A DNA stretch of 49,948 nt from Desulfobacterium sp. (GTDB taxonomy: Bacteria; Desulfobacterota; Desulfobacteria; Desulfobacterales; Desulfobacteraceae), in NCBI GenBank assembly GCA_016342325.1, contig JAEINR010000042.1, forward strand, positions 1-49,948, given 5' to 3'. Shown here in pieces: positions 35,123-42,968 of this stretch; position 1 is the stretch's first letter, and each line of letters opens with the position of its first letter. Under the pieces are notes generated by a model that was given only the letters and a program-made list of their open reading frames with translations, ran no database searches and had not been told where the DNA came from. Position numbers and translations under genes: made by a program.

Positions 35123-35674
35123 TCATGCCGTCCAGGCGCTTAATGCTTCCACAACTCCCTTTACCTTGTTTTCAATGGCCAGGAGATCTGCGCCATTGGG
35201 ACGGTCCTCGATGTTGCCCAGGCGTCCGTTTTTGTTGAGTTCCGGTTTGTGGTGGTGTTTCCCCACCACAAGCCACTGGTCAAGGCCCGTATACCCCAGG
35301 TGTTCAAGAAATGAGTTGAGCCACATGGTCATGGGCAACGCTTCTTTTTCTCCGATATGGGGACCGGCATAGGTGCCGAAGCTGATGCCGAATTTTCCCG
35401 GTATCATGGGGGATGAGGGCTTGATCCGCCCTTGCTGACTGTAGGCCTTCAAGGTCTTTTTTACAAATGTCATCAAGGTTTGGGTGGGCAGCCAGTCAAT
35501 GACCGGAGAGCCGATGAAGATGAGGTCATAGTCAAACAGGTCGACCATGGGTTCCTTTTCTACCTTTACCATGTGGGGCGTCATTGCGTTTGCCGTAAGG
35601 GAGCGTTGGATTGTCTCTGCCACCTTGGCTGTGTTGCCACCCAGGGAGTCGTACAGTATAACTGATTTCATCAT
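35123..35674 (-). CDS. Flavodoxin-like protein (FMN), first gene of a sigma-54 operon
   Basis: This protein of about 183 residues has the flavodoxin fold. The FMN phosphate loop is YDSLGGNTAKVAETI at the N-terminus, and YDLIFIGSPVIDWLPTQTL provides the second loop. ISFGTYAGPHIGEKEALP matches the third flavin-contact loop of flavodoxin-domain proteins. It could transfer electrons or act as an FMN reductase; the partner is unknown. Tandem ATGs lie at 35674 and 35671, with AAAGGA upstream. A longer frame to 35809 runs through a dispersed repeat and is rejected. A -24/-12 promoter lies about 120 nt upstream, and the divergent Cys-rich PAS regulator probably drives it, suggesting redox-dependent expression. 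Confidence 0.88.
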   Translation of the reverse strand: MMKSVILYDSLGGNTAKVAETIQRSLTANAMTPHMVKVEKEPMVDLFDYDLIFIGSPVIDWLPTQTLMTFVKKTLKAYSQQGRIKPSSPMIPGKFGISFGTYAGPHIGEKEALPMTMWLNSFLEHLGYTGLDQWLVVGKHHHKPELNKNGRLGNIEDRPNGADLLAIENKVKGVVEALSAWTA

Positions 35675-35689
35675 TGAGTCCTTTACCTT

Positions 35690-35767
35690 AACCTGGACAA
35701 GCCAGACCAAAAAAGTTTTCTGATTCTCTTGCCAAAATAACGCGAAAATCAAAGCTGAGAAGCGAAC
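35690..35767 (-). repeat. Dispersed intergenic repeat, copy 6 (in the flavodoxin 5' leader)
   Basis: On the minus strand it starts TTCGCTTCTCAGCTTTGA, continues TTTTCGCGTTATTTTGG and AAGAGAATCAGAAAAC, and ends GGTCTGGCTTGTCCAGGTT. It lies between the predicted transcription start (about 35783) and the start codon, so it would be transcribed as leader RNA. Confidence 0.88.
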
Positions 35768-35792
35768 CTTTGTTAACTTGGATGTTTGCAAA

Positions 35793-35809
35793 TGCATGGG
35801 ATGTGCCAA
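35793..35809 (-). promoter_or_regulatory. Sigma-54 (-24/-12) promoter of the flavodoxin operon
   Basis: On the minus strand TGGCACATCCCATGC has a perfect TGGCAC and GG/GC spaced by exactly 10 nt; the -12 element is ATGC instead of TTGC. It reads towards the flavodoxin-methyltransferase-MFS genes. Confidence 0.8.
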
Positions 35810-35905
35810 GGGTGATGCTTGATGCTTCTTTCGGTTGCAACTTGTTGTAACAATGGTTGATCTCTTTTTGGGACGTCCTTGTTGGCCGGTCTGTATAATA
35901 CCTAA

Positions 35906-36021
35906 GTTAACGTTTGGTTTACGTTATTGATCGTTAACCGTTAACCTATGACCGTAAATGAACAATAATACCATGATATGCTTGCGGAAATACAGGTAAA
36001 GGTGTATCGTTTGGGTTAACG
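35906..36021. promoter_or_regulatory. GTTAACG site cluster between flavodoxin and its divergent regulator
   Basis: GTTAACG or its complement occurs at 35906-35912, 35932-35938, 35939-35945 and 36015-36021, with a one-mismatch copy GTTTACG at 35917-35923. The first four lie about 100-140 nt upstream of the -24 element, a usual place for enhancer sites; the last lies near the regulator gene and may serve autoregulation. Confidence 0.65.
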
Positions 36022-36076
36022 TTGTCTGTCGTTGTTCAGCAGTGTATCTGTATTTACCAGGAAGAGACGGAAACCC

Positions 36077-37504
36077 ATGAAGAGCTTAATCAGTGAAATG
36101 AACGACCACCCCTTGCTGGGGCATATCATCGACACCATAGCGGACGGTGTGTTTACCCTGGATGTCAACGGGGAGATCACCTCCTGGAGTAAATCCATGG
36201 AGCAGATCACGGGGTTCACGGCGAAAGAGGCCATGGGCAAGACCTGCAGCCTGCTCAAGATATCCAACTGCCTTGGCATCAGGGGCATGGGCGATCCGAC
36301 CCGATGCGGCGTGCTTAAGGGCCGTCCCACCGGTTCCCGGGAGTGCTTCATCAGGCACAAGGACGGCCATGATGTTCCGGCAATAAAAAACGCGACACCC
36401 GTAAAAAACCAGACCGGCCAAGTCATTGGTGTCCTCGAGGCCATTACCGATCTTACCGAACTTGAAAAGGCCAGGCAGACCATTGAGGAGACCACCCGCC
36501 GTCTGGGGGAGAAGCACCGGTTGGGCCGGATCATCGGAAAGAGCGACTGCATCCAGGCCGTGTTCACGGCCATTGACGCAACAGCCGCAAGCAATGCTAC
36601 CATATTGATTCAGGGGGAGAGCGGCACGGGAAAAGAGCTTGTGGCTGGGGCGATCCACCATAATTCCGATCGGTCCAAAGCCCCCTTCATCATCGTCAAC
36701 TGTTCGGCCCTGTCGGAATCGCTCCTTGAAAGCGAGCTCTTCGGCCATGCAAAGGGAGCGTTCACCGGCGCTGTCACCGAGCGCATCGGCCGGCTTGAGG
36801 AGGCGGACCACGGCACGGTTTTTCTGGACGAAATCGGGGAGCTGAGTGCCCTGGTTCAGGTGAAACTGCTTCGGGTCCTTCAGGAACGGACCATCGAGCG
36901 GCTGGGAGAATCCCGGCAACGCAGGCTTGATATCCGGGTGATCACGGCGACCCACCGGGACCTCTACGCCCTTGTGAAGGAGGGTAAATTTCGGGAAGAC
37001 CTCTATTACCGGCTTAAGGTGTTTCCCATTCGGGTGCCTTCCTTACGGGAGAGAAAAACCGATATCCCCCTGTTGGTGCGCTATTTCTGTAACCGGCTGA
37101 ACACTGAAACCGGAAAAAACGTTCAAGCGGTTTCCCCCAAGGCAATGCAACGGCTCCTGGACCATGGCTGGCCCGGCAATGTCAGGGAGCTTGAAAACGC
37201 CATCGAGCACGCCTTTGTTCTCTGCACCTCCCGCACCATCCAGCCCGATCATTTACCCCTGGAGATCAGGGAGATGGTATATCCGTCCAGGGCCACCTCC
37301 CTTGCCTTTTCCCCGGATGCAGCCATGGAGGCCCGGCCCCTCACCAAGGAAGTGTTAACGGCCCGGCTCCATGAATCCAACTGGAACAAGGCCGAGGCTG
37401 CACGACGGCTCGGCATCAGCCGGACCGCCGTGTGGAAACGCATGAAACAGTGGAATATTCCCCTTGAAAAACCATCCCGGGGGCTTGCAAGCGCACAGCC
37501 TTAA
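36077..37504 (+). CDS. Sigma-54-dependent regulator with four-cysteine PAS domain
   Basis: This 475-residue enhancer-binding protein has an N-terminal PAS domain (about 10-130) with four cysteines at about 57, 65, 77 and 90 (GKTCSLL, SNCLG, TRCGVL, RECFIRHKDG). That arrangement recurs in PAS-type regulators of anaerobes and could bind a metal or sense redox state. The AAA+ domain (about 150-385) has GESGTGKE, HAKGAFTGA and GTVFLDEIGEL; the Fis-type helix-turn-helix ends KAEAARRLGISRTAVWKRMKQW. There is no receiver. I choose the ATG at 36077 (MKSLISEMND) over an in-frame TTG at 36032. It is divergent from the flavodoxin operon, with -24/-12 promoter and repeated GTTAACG sites between. Confidence 0.93.
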   Translation: MKSLISEMNDHPLLGHIIDTIADGVFTLDVNGEITSWSKSMEQITGFTAKEAMGKTCSLLKISNCLGIRGMGDPTRCGVLKGRPTGSRECFIRHKDGHDVPAIKNATPVKNQTGQVIGVLEAITDLTELEKARQTIEETTRRLGEKHRLGRIIGKSDCIQAVFTAIDATAASNATILIQGESGTGKELVAGAIHHNSDRSKAPFIIVNCSALSESLLESELFGHAKGAFTGAVTERIGRLEEADHGTVFLDEIGELSALVQVKLLRVLQERTIERLGESRQRRLDIRVITATHRDLYALVKEGKFREDLYYRLKVFPIRVPSLRERKTDIPLLVRYFCNRLNTETGKNVQAVSPKAMQRLLDHGWPGNVRELENAIEHAFVLCTSRTIQPDHLPLEIREMVYPSRATSLAFSPDAAMEARPLTKEVLTARLHESNWNKAEAARRLGISRTAVWKRMKQWNIPLEKPSRGLASAQP

Positions 37505-37533
37505 CTGTCCTGCTGGCATGGTTATTTAATCTC

Positions 37534-38046
37534 CTAGGTTTCTTTTGAATCATCCTGGTAGGCACCGGCCGAGTAAGTGAGCTCATAGCTGTGGGAGTAA
37601 ATCTCGATGATGTTGCCAAAGGGATCTTCGCAGTAAACCATTCGGTAGGGTTTCTCTCCCGGGTAGTACTCCCTGACAGGCATTCTCTGTTTGCCGCCGT
37701 TTGCAACGATTTTGGCTGCAAGACCCTCCACGTCCGGATCTTGTACGGAAAAATGAAATACACCGGTTTTCCAGAATTCGAAATTGTTTTCCGGTCTTTC
37801 CGCATTTTTAAATTCGAAGAGTTCCACACCGATCTTGTCTCCGGTGGCAAGGTGGGCGATTTTAAACCTGTCCCATCCTTTACCAAACACATCATCGCAC
37901 ATGATGCCGATGGCGGAATCATCGGAATGGATCTCAGTGGGGGGCATGATCACATACCATCCCAGGGTCTGGGTATAAAATTCCACTGCCCGTTCCAGGT
38001 CAGTGACGGAAATGCCGATGTGGGAAAATGTTCTTGGGTATGTCAT
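37534..38046 (-). CDS. VOC-family (glyoxalase/bleomycin resistance/dioxygenase) protein
   Basis: This is a 170-residue protein with two beta-alpha-beta-beta-beta modules. It starts MTYPRTFSHIGISVTDLERAVEFYTQ, the classic VOC opening, and has VELFEF, FHFSVQDPDVEGLAAKI and PFGNIIEIYSHSYE. These provide the usual metal-ligand positions (His in SHIG, Glu in VELF, His in FHFS, Glu in IIEIYS). The substrate is unknown; glyoxalase-like detoxification is possible. The ATG at 38046 has AAGGAA 8 nt upstream and is preferred over an in-frame start 33 nt earlier. It is divergent from an HxlR regulator, the typical arrangement for control by that regulator. Confidence 0.88.
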   Translation of the reverse strand: MTYPRTFSHIGISVTDLERAVEFYTQTLGWYVIMPPTEIHSDDSAIGIMCDDVFGKGWDRFKIAHLATGDKIGVELFEFKNAERPENNFEFWKTGVFHFSVQDPDVEGLAAKIVANGGKQRMPVREYYPGEKPYRMVYCEDPFGNIIEIYSHSYELTYSAGAYQDDSKET

Positions 38047-38104
38047 GGAATTGTTCCTTGTTTTAATGTTCGTGGTCATCTTTCTTGTGTCTTGCTTTTC
38101 ATGT

Positions 38105-38137
38105 ATTATATTGATTCCTACGGGTCCTACAAGTAGG
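38105..38137 (-). promoter_or_regulatory. VOC gene promoter with overlapping HxlR-type palindrome
   Basis: On the minus strand TTGTAG, 16 nt and TATAAT (38105-38110) form a plausible promoter. The palindrome CCTACAAGTAGG (38126-38137) covers the -35, and a third CCTAC repeat lies at 38117-38121. The divergent HxlR regulator is the likely binder. Confidence 0.55.
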
Positions 38138-38207
38138 CACTTTGGGGGGAGTTACTTACCTTTTGGTGTGAATTGAAGGCTAACAAGGGTCAGACAGGAA
38201 AAAAAAT

Positions 38208-38540
38208 ATGGTTTCATGGAATGGAAAAGCCTACCGGTGTCCGGTGGAGGTCACCATCGGCATTGTGGGTGGGAAATGGAAGTGTTTGATCCTGTGGCAT
38301 CTCCACCAGGGGAAAATGCGATTCAAGGAGCTGGAACGGATCGTTCCCGGGGTGAGTCAGAAAATGCTGACCCAGCAGTTGAAGGAGATGGAAAAGGACG
38401 GACTGCTCACAAAGAAGGTATTTCCTGAAGTGCCGCCCAGGGTGGAATATGAACTCACCGGCCGGGGTCACAGCCTCTTTCCCATTTTGGAGCAGATGCA
38501 CCGTTGGGCCTTGGATCACCTGGATCTCGAAGAGCCCTAG
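38208..38540 (+). CDS. HxlR-family transcriptional regulator
   Basis: This is a 110-residue winged-helix regulator with the full HxlR signature: CPVEVTIGIVGGKWKCLILWH, MRFKELERIVPGVSQKMLTQ (recognition helix) and VEYELTGRGHSLFPILEQMHRWA. The conserved Cys at about 11, before the wing, is the redox- or electrophile-sensing residue in relatives such as HypR and YodB, so reactive aldehydes or quinones are plausible signals. AGGAAA lies upstream of the ATG. It is divergent from the VOC gene, with a palindrome over that gene's -35, so it probably represses VOC and perhaps itself. Confidence 0.9.
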   Translation: MVSWNGKAYRCPVEVTIGIVGGKWKCLILWHLHQGKMRFKELERIVPGVSQKMLTQQLKEMEKDGLLTKKVFPEVPPRVEYELTGRGHSLFPILEQMHRWALDHLDLEEP

Positions 38541-38636
38541 GAAAATGGTGAAGCGGCAATGCCCCTTACATCGACCTTAAAAACCCTTCTTGTACCCAGG
38601 AAAAAAACATGTGCAATTAAGTCGGAGCCGGTATTC

Positions 38637-39184
38637 TCACCCCGACATCCGCTTTCTTTTTATCAGGAAACCTAGGCCTAACAAACCGAAACTGAACAGA
38701 ACATATGTGGATGGTTCGGGCACAATATTTACGATATGAACATCAAAAGTTGTAGGGTCAAATCCATTATCAGGGCTTATTATCCTGCCGTCAGGGTCGC
38801 TTAAAACAATATCTGACTAAACATCGTTACCGCGCCATTTAATCCGATGGCGCTGAAGTTAAGCGTCGCCAGCCGAAAACGATCGCCCTGTAAATTCGCT
38901 AAATAGGGGGGCCAACACCAGATACATGTGGCAGCGCTCTCCTCAAGCAAGGAGACTTCGTCCAAATGCAACGTCCAAAGGAGTGGTGGGCCTAATATAC
39001 CGGATATGGTTCCGTTTTCATCAACCATTGCCTCACTTAAGCTTTCATCTCCCAGGTAAATATCATAGTCAACAGATGTGCTGGTTATGGTGAATTTCAA
39101 ATCCTTGGCTAAAGTCGTGTCATAAAATACGAGGTCTAATTCAAACGCGCCAAGCCAAGTCAAGCCTGACGACGACCATGATAA
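38637..39184 (-). pseudogene. Decayed PEP-CTERM protein gene
   Basis: Two minus-strand pieces give one exosortase substrate. The upstream piece (39184-38801) reads GLTWLGAFELDLVFYDTT through FSAIGLNGAVTMFS and then runs into a stop. In another frame, from about 38815, the sequence continues SDIVLSDPDGRIISPDNGFD, TTFDVHIVNIVPEPSTYVLF and GLLGLGFLIKRKRMSG. That is a textbook PEP-CTERM sorting signal: the VPEPST motif, a hydrophobic helix and a basic tail. A one-base deletion near 38815 would explain the break. No signal peptide is found upstream, where a TAA closes the frame at 39185-39187. The gene thus lacks both its start and an intact frame; a sequencing error could explain only the second. 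Confidence 0.75.
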
Positions 39185-39191
39185 TTATTTA

Positions 39192-39593
39192 AGAGTGTTG
39201 AATATGTATACCCTAAATAGGTTCAAGGCATAAAAGCTACATACAAAATAATCTGCAGGGGGGGGTATCTCAAAAGATCAGTAGGGAACACCATGTTGCA
39301 GTGGAAGAAAAATACGCTGTATTTGTTATTCTTGGGTCTTATAATAGCAAGAAATGTACCTGTTCAGAACGTGCGGCTGGAGCAGGTTGTAACTATAATT
39401 GCAGACAATTTGGGTACTTTCTTCTATGAAAAAATGTAGTATCGTTACGTGTCTGGGCGTTGCCCTTTATCCAGGCAATTTAATGGTATCCAATACGCAA
39501 TCGGTGATTTGATATCTCGGTAAAAAAAGGGGGGTAAGGGGTGGCGATCCGAGGAGGTAGGGAAATCTTTCAAGTTTTAGGCTTCACGTATCA
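39192..39593. other. Mostly non-coding gap
   Basis: This 400-bp stretch lies between the decayed PEP-CTERM gene and yccF. It holds only the weak 48-codon frame at 39293-39439 and a G-run at about 39258-39265. I see no repeat copy or strong promoter in it. Confidence 0.4.
39293..39439 (+). CDS. Possible small protein of 48 residues
   Basis: An ATG preceded by AGGGA (6 nt) opens a 48-codon frame: an N-terminal basic start, a hydrophobic stretch LYLLFLGLIIA at about 9-19, then a polar part ending FFYEKM. It could be a small membrane or exported peptide. It has no recognisable relatives to my eye, and chance is a fair alternative. Confidence 0.25.
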   Translation: MLQWKKNTLYLLFLGLIIARNVPVQNVRLEQVVTIIADNLGTFFYEKM

Positions 39594-39980
39594 CTATTTC
39601 GGCACAGCTGTTTTTCCCAGGGGGGCAAAACAAACCCCTGCCAGCCGGAAATGTGCAAACCCGAATGGAATGCCGATAATGGTCAGGCAAAGACCGATTC
39701 CTGCAGTGATATGGGATATGGCAAGCCAGATTCCTGCAAGAATAATCCATAGGAAATTGGCTAGGCTTGTTCCAGTCACACGGTTTTCACCCATAGCACG
39801 GGAATCAACAAGCTCTTTACCAAAAGGGAACGCTGCAAATCCTGCAATCCTGAATGCTGCATATCCGAAAGGGATTCCGACAATGGTGATAAAAAGAAGA
39901 CATCCCAGTAATACCCATAAAAGCCAAGCAAATAATCCACCACCAAGAATAAACCAGAGAATATTTAATATAAATGCCAT
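39594..39980 (-). CDS. yccF: YccF-type inner membrane protein
   Basis: This 128-residue membrane protein has two copies of the YccF domain. The first contains FITIVGIPFGYAAFRIAGFA and PFGKE; the second LTIIGIPFGFAHFRLAGVCF and PLGK. Each follows a pair of hydrophobic helices (ILWFILGGGLFAWLLWVLLG and LANFLWIILAGIWLAISHI). The length is slightly short for the family but complete. The function of YccF is not known. AAGGAAA lies 8 nt before the ATG. The gene stands alone, divergent from the Tim44-like gene. Confidence 0.9.
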   Translation of the reverse strand: MAFILNILWFILGGGLFAWLLWVLLGCLLFITIVGIPFGYAAFRIAGFAAFPFGKELVDSRAMGENRVTGTSLANFLWIILAGIWLAISHITAGIGLCLTIIGIPFGFAHFRLAGVCFAPLGKTAVPK

Positions 39981-40213
39981 GTTGTATTTTCCTTTTATAG
40001 ATCCTTGTCTTTTATATGATGGATTTAGCCTTCTTCACAAGCTGAATTTTAAAAAAAAATAGAGATCAAGAGACATGGGGTTGGCATGTGGATTGTTCGA
40101 TTTTGAATGACAACCGTTCAACGACTTGCTATCTTCATTCCTTCGTTGGCCGGCAATAAACCGGATGTGTCGGCTGTTGTATGGAAAAGTAAGATTAAGT
40201 AATGGAAGGTAAA

Positions 40214-41137
40214 ATGTTGTCTTTATCAAAAAAAATTAGACCCATATTTATGGTGCTGCTTGCACTCTTTCTGGTGAATGGCAGTTTGCTTGCAGATACG
40301 GCAGATGCCCGGTCCAAGGGAGGCGGTAGGTCTTTTAAGTCGGCTCCCAGATCGACATCTTCCCAGAAGGCTGCCCCTGTTCAGCAAAAGAAAAGCGGCA
40401 GTTTTGCCAAGGGACTTGCCGGGGGACTCCTGGGGGGTGCCATTGGCGGCATGCTTTTTGGCTCCATGTTCGGAGCCGGTGGTCAAGGCATGGGGCTTTT
40501 GCCGATCCTGTTGTTTGCAGGTGTGGGCTTCGTTTTGTTTCGACGATTTGCCAGATCCCGTCAGGGGTCGGGGCATGAACCGTCCGGCGGTGTTTTCTCC
40601 GGCGGACAGGCGGGGGCGTTTGGCCAGGCAAGGGATGGATCAGCTGCCGCCAATATGCCACCCCCGGTTTCCGGCTCCCCCGGGGCCGTGGAGCAAGGTC
40701 TCAACGAGATTCGCCAAACAGACATGAATTTTGATGCGTCAGATTTCCTGGAGATTGCTTCGGATGCGTTTTTCCAGGTGCAGGCTGGCTGGATTCGCCG
40801 GGACCTGGATTCCTACCGGGACCTTCTGGGCGCTCAGCTGGCCTCGGAGTATGAGGAGCAGTTCGCGCAGATGCGTGAAAAAGGCATTGTCAACAAGCTT
40901 GAAAGCATCGCCATCAGGAAGGTAGACATGGTTGATGCCGGCAGTACCGGTTCTGAAGATTTTGTCACCGTATCTTTCGCTGCGAATCTTCTCGATTATA
41001 CCGTGGACGAGACAACGGGGAATTTGCTGGAAGGCAGTATGACTAATCCTGTGAAATTCGAAGAGGAGTGGACCTGGGCACGGTCTGTCGGGACCAACGG
41101 ATGGAAACTGGAAGGCATCAAGGTAGTGGCTGGATAG
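40214..41137 (+). CDS. Tim44-like domain membrane protein
   Basis: This protein of about 307 residues has an N-terminal signal or anchor segment (about 5-28, FMVLLALFLVNGSLLADTA), a low-complexity basic Ser/Gly linker (KGGGRSFKSAPRSTSSQ), a Gly-rich hydrophobic span (about 70-112, LAGGLLGGAIGGMLFGSMFG then LLPILLFAGVGFVLFRRF), and a C-terminal Tim44-like domain (about 170-307) with DFLEIASDAFFQVQAGWIRRD and an EEEWTWARSVGTNGWKLEGIK end. Bacterial members are membrane proteins of unclear role. The ATG at 40214 has GGAAGG 4 nt upstream; an ATG at 40202 is in frame but poorly placed. A strong hairpin follows the stop. Confidence 0.85.
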   Translation: MLSLSKKIRPIFMVLLALFLVNGSLLADTADARSKGGGRSFKSAPRSTSSQKAAPVQQKKSGSFAKGLAGGLLGGAIGGMLFGSMFGAGGQGMGLLPILLFAGVGFVLFRRFARSRQGSGHEPSGGVFSGGQAGAFGQARDGSAAANMPPPVSGSPGAVEQGLNEIRQTDMNFDASDFLEIASDAFFQVQAGWIRRDLDSYRDLLGAQLASEYEEQFAQMREKGIVNKLESIAIRKVDMVDAGSTGSEDFVTVSFAANLLDYTVDETTGNLLEGSMTNPVKFEEEWTWARSVGTNGWKLEGIKVVAG

Positions 41138-41145
41138 ACAAAACT

Positions 41146-41190
41146 GCTGTCCCGGTGATCTGCCGGGACAGCATCTGTTATTCTCTTCTC
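41146..41190 (+). terminator. Terminator-like hairpin after the Tim44-like gene
   Basis: GCTGTCCCGG and CCGGGACAGC (41146-41172) form a perfect 10-bp GC-rich stem with a 7-nt loop, 8 nt after the stop. A moderately T-rich stretch (TGTTATTCTCTTCTC) follows, so termination is likely. Confidence 0.7.
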
Positions 41191-41336
41191 TTTCCCCGTT
41201 TGTTGCGAACCGTTGCGATTCCCGGATCAGCAGGTTTTCTTTGCTCCTTATAACACAGGAAAGTCCAGAAAAATCATATCTCTTTTTGCATCGCCATGGG
41301 GTGTTTATCCTCAAAAACGGTGTTTTTGGGGAAAGT

Positions 41337-41399
41337 GTGAAATTTTTAAGGGCTTGAAATTCAAGGGGAAATTTCACGCTAAAAAAATCACACTTGACA
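41337..41399 (+). promoter_or_regulatory. Nested inverted repeats and -35-like box before the TAXI-TRAP operon
   Basis: GTGAAATTT (41337-41345) pairs with AAATTTCAC (41369-41377); inside lies the palindrome TTGAAATTCAA (41354-41364). A TTGACA at 41394-41399 is a good -35, but the -10 is unclear. The IclR regulator at the end of the operon is a reasonable binder. The rest of the 369-bp gap 41138-41506 has no gene. Confidence 0.45.
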
Positions 41400-41506
41400 T
41401 AACAATAAAAAAATGCTTGATTTCATACCATTTGGCGAAAAATATTCAAATGTAAATTATGTATTTATATTTGAAAAAAACAAATGAATTTCAGGAGGCA
41501 TCATTA

Positions 41507-42478
41507 ATGAAAAAGATTAGTTTGATGGTTTGCGCGGCTTTTTTTATGACGTTGTTTGCATCAGGATCTGCTTTCTCTGCAGACAGGATCTTCTTTGGTA
41601 TTGCAACCGGCGGAACAGGTGGTACCTACTATCCCCTCGGTGGCATGCTTGCCCAGATGATTTCAAACAAGGTTATCATCCAAGGAAAAAAACTCTCAGC
41701 AACGGCCGAGACCGGAAACGCCTCTGTCGCCAATGCAACCCTTTTGAGCCGGGCTGGCATTGAGTCTGCATTTGTTGCAGCGGACATTCTTGACGCCGCT
41801 TATAAAGGAACAAAGCAGTTCAAGGGCAAGAACCTGAAAAATTTGCGCGCCCTTGGTGCCCTTTATCCTGAGACCGTTCAGCTGGTTGTTCGGGCCAACG
41901 CCGGCGTGAAAGAATTTACCGACATCAAGGGGAAATCCGTCTCTTCCGGATCTCCTGGTTCCGGCCAGTGGCAGCTCCTCGGCGACCTTCTGGCTGCCAA
42001 TGGAATGGATCGAAAAAGCATCTCTGAAGATTACTCTTCATTCTCCCAGTCCGTTGAGAAGATCAAGGACGGCAACCTGGACGCATCCCTCATCACTGCC
42101 GGAAGCCCCACAGCATCCGTACTTGAGCTTGCCAACTACCATGATGTCATCATCGTTCCCCTGACCGGACCTGCCATCAAGGAGCTCCAGAAGGTTCAGC
42201 CCTACTACGCAGACACCCTTCTTCCTGCAAACACTTACAAGGGCCAGCCCGAAGCTGTTAAGACCATCGCAGTTCGAGCCATCTGGGCGACCCATGACAA
42301 GCTGGACGAAGAGACCGCCTACAATGTTGTCAAGGCGCTTTACGAAAATACCGACACCCTTGCCAAGGTTCATGTAAAGGGTAAGGAGATCTCACTTGCC
42401 ACAGCACTTGAGTCTGTCTCCATTCCCCTGCATCCCGGTGCCGAGCGTTACTACCGTGAAAAGGGCCTGCTCAAATAG
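41507..42478 (+). CDS. TAXI-family TRAP transporter solute-binding protein
   Basis: This 323-residue periplasmic binding protein has a signal peptide (about 1-25, cleavage after SAFSA). It has the TAXI-family start FFGIATGGTGGTYYPLGGMLA and TAETGNASVANATLLSRAGI, then the middle ITAGSPTASVLELANYHDV and a C-terminal half with IWATHDKLDEETAYNVVKAL and the final PLHPGAERYYREKGL. The ATG at 41507 has AGGAGG 8 nt upstream; an extended frame to 41459 is rejected because the signal peptide starts here. TAXI proteins deliver small organic acids or amino acids to fused TRAP permeases. It is the first gene of a four-gene operon. Confidence 0.93.
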   Translation: MKKISLMVCAAFFMTLFASGSAFSADRIFFGIATGGTGGTYYPLGGMLAQMISNKVIIQGKKLSATAETGNASVANATLLSRAGIESAFVAADILDAAYKGTKQFKGKNLKNLRALGALYPETVQLVVRANAGVKEFTDIKGKSVSSGSPGSGQWQLLGDLLAANGMDRKSISEDYSSFSQSVEKIKDGNLDASLITAGSPTASVLELANYHDVIIVPLTGPAIKELQKVQPYYADTLLPANTYKGQPEAVKTIAVRAIWATHDKLDEETAYNVVKALYENTDTLAKVHVKGKEISLATALESVSIPLHPGAERYYREKGLLK

Positions 42479-42479
42479 T

Positions 42480-42962
42480 ATGAGATCCATGGTCGCAGGC
42501 GTGCTGGCCCTTGTGCTGGCCGCCTGCATCCCATCGGGATCATTACACAAAAACGACCTCACCCCTTGTCTGATTGTCAGCGAGTTCCCAGGGCTTGCGG
42601 AACTTGGACGCTATCCCCTTGGCAGCGGCAACGGCTTTTCCCTCTCCTTTATTCACTCTGTCTCAGTCACCCCGGTGACTGATCGGTATGAGGTTGTTGA
42701 AAATAAGATTGTCCAGACATCAGAAACCTTTATGGCCCACGGCGCAGGACTTCCCTCAAGTGTTGACGAGCCGGGTGGTGTGCGCTGGACCCAAGAAAAT
42801 AACGAATTCTGTCTTTACATGGATCGACCCATCGAGAAACTGGTTGTAAGGACCGACAGGAACTACAAGAACCGGCTTATCATCGAGGATTTGACTGTGA
42901 ACCTCAATCAGTGGGAAGACCAGGCATTGTTGATCACCATCAACACCTGCCCACCCCTCTGA
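42480..42962 (+). CDS. DUF1850 lipoprotein of the TAXI-TRAP operon
   Basis: This 160-residue protein starts one base after the stop of the TAXI binding protein gene, so translation is probably coupled; there is no separate ribosome site. The N-terminus MRSMVAGVLALVLAAC is a lipoprotein signal with lipobox LAAC, Cys at about 16. The DUF1850 domain is recognised by GNGFSLSFIHSVSVTPVTDRY, TFMAHGAGLPSS and LVVRTDRNYKNRLIIE. DUF1850 proteins regularly accompany TAXI-type TRAP systems and are proposed accessory components, but their function is not established. A dispersed repeat separates it from the permease gene. Confidence 0.88.
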   Translation: MRSMVAGVLALVLAACIPSGSLHKNDLTPCLIVSEFPGLAELGRYPLGSGNGFSLSFIHSVSVTPVTDRYEVVENKIVQTSETFMAHGAGLPSSVDEPGGVRWTQENNEFCLYMDRPIEKLVVRTDRNYKNRLIIEDLTVNLNQWEDQALLITINTCPPL

Positions 42963-42968
42963 TCCGGG

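Noticed and set aside
35675-35809. N-terminal extension of the flavodoxin frame
   Set aside because: It runs through a repeat copy and into the sigma-54 promoter, so it cannot be translated from that transcript.
40079-40096. Sigma-54-like site (TGGCAT, then TTGT) before the Tim44-like gene
   Set aside because: The -12 GC is replaced by GT, and no enhancer-binding regulator lies nearby.
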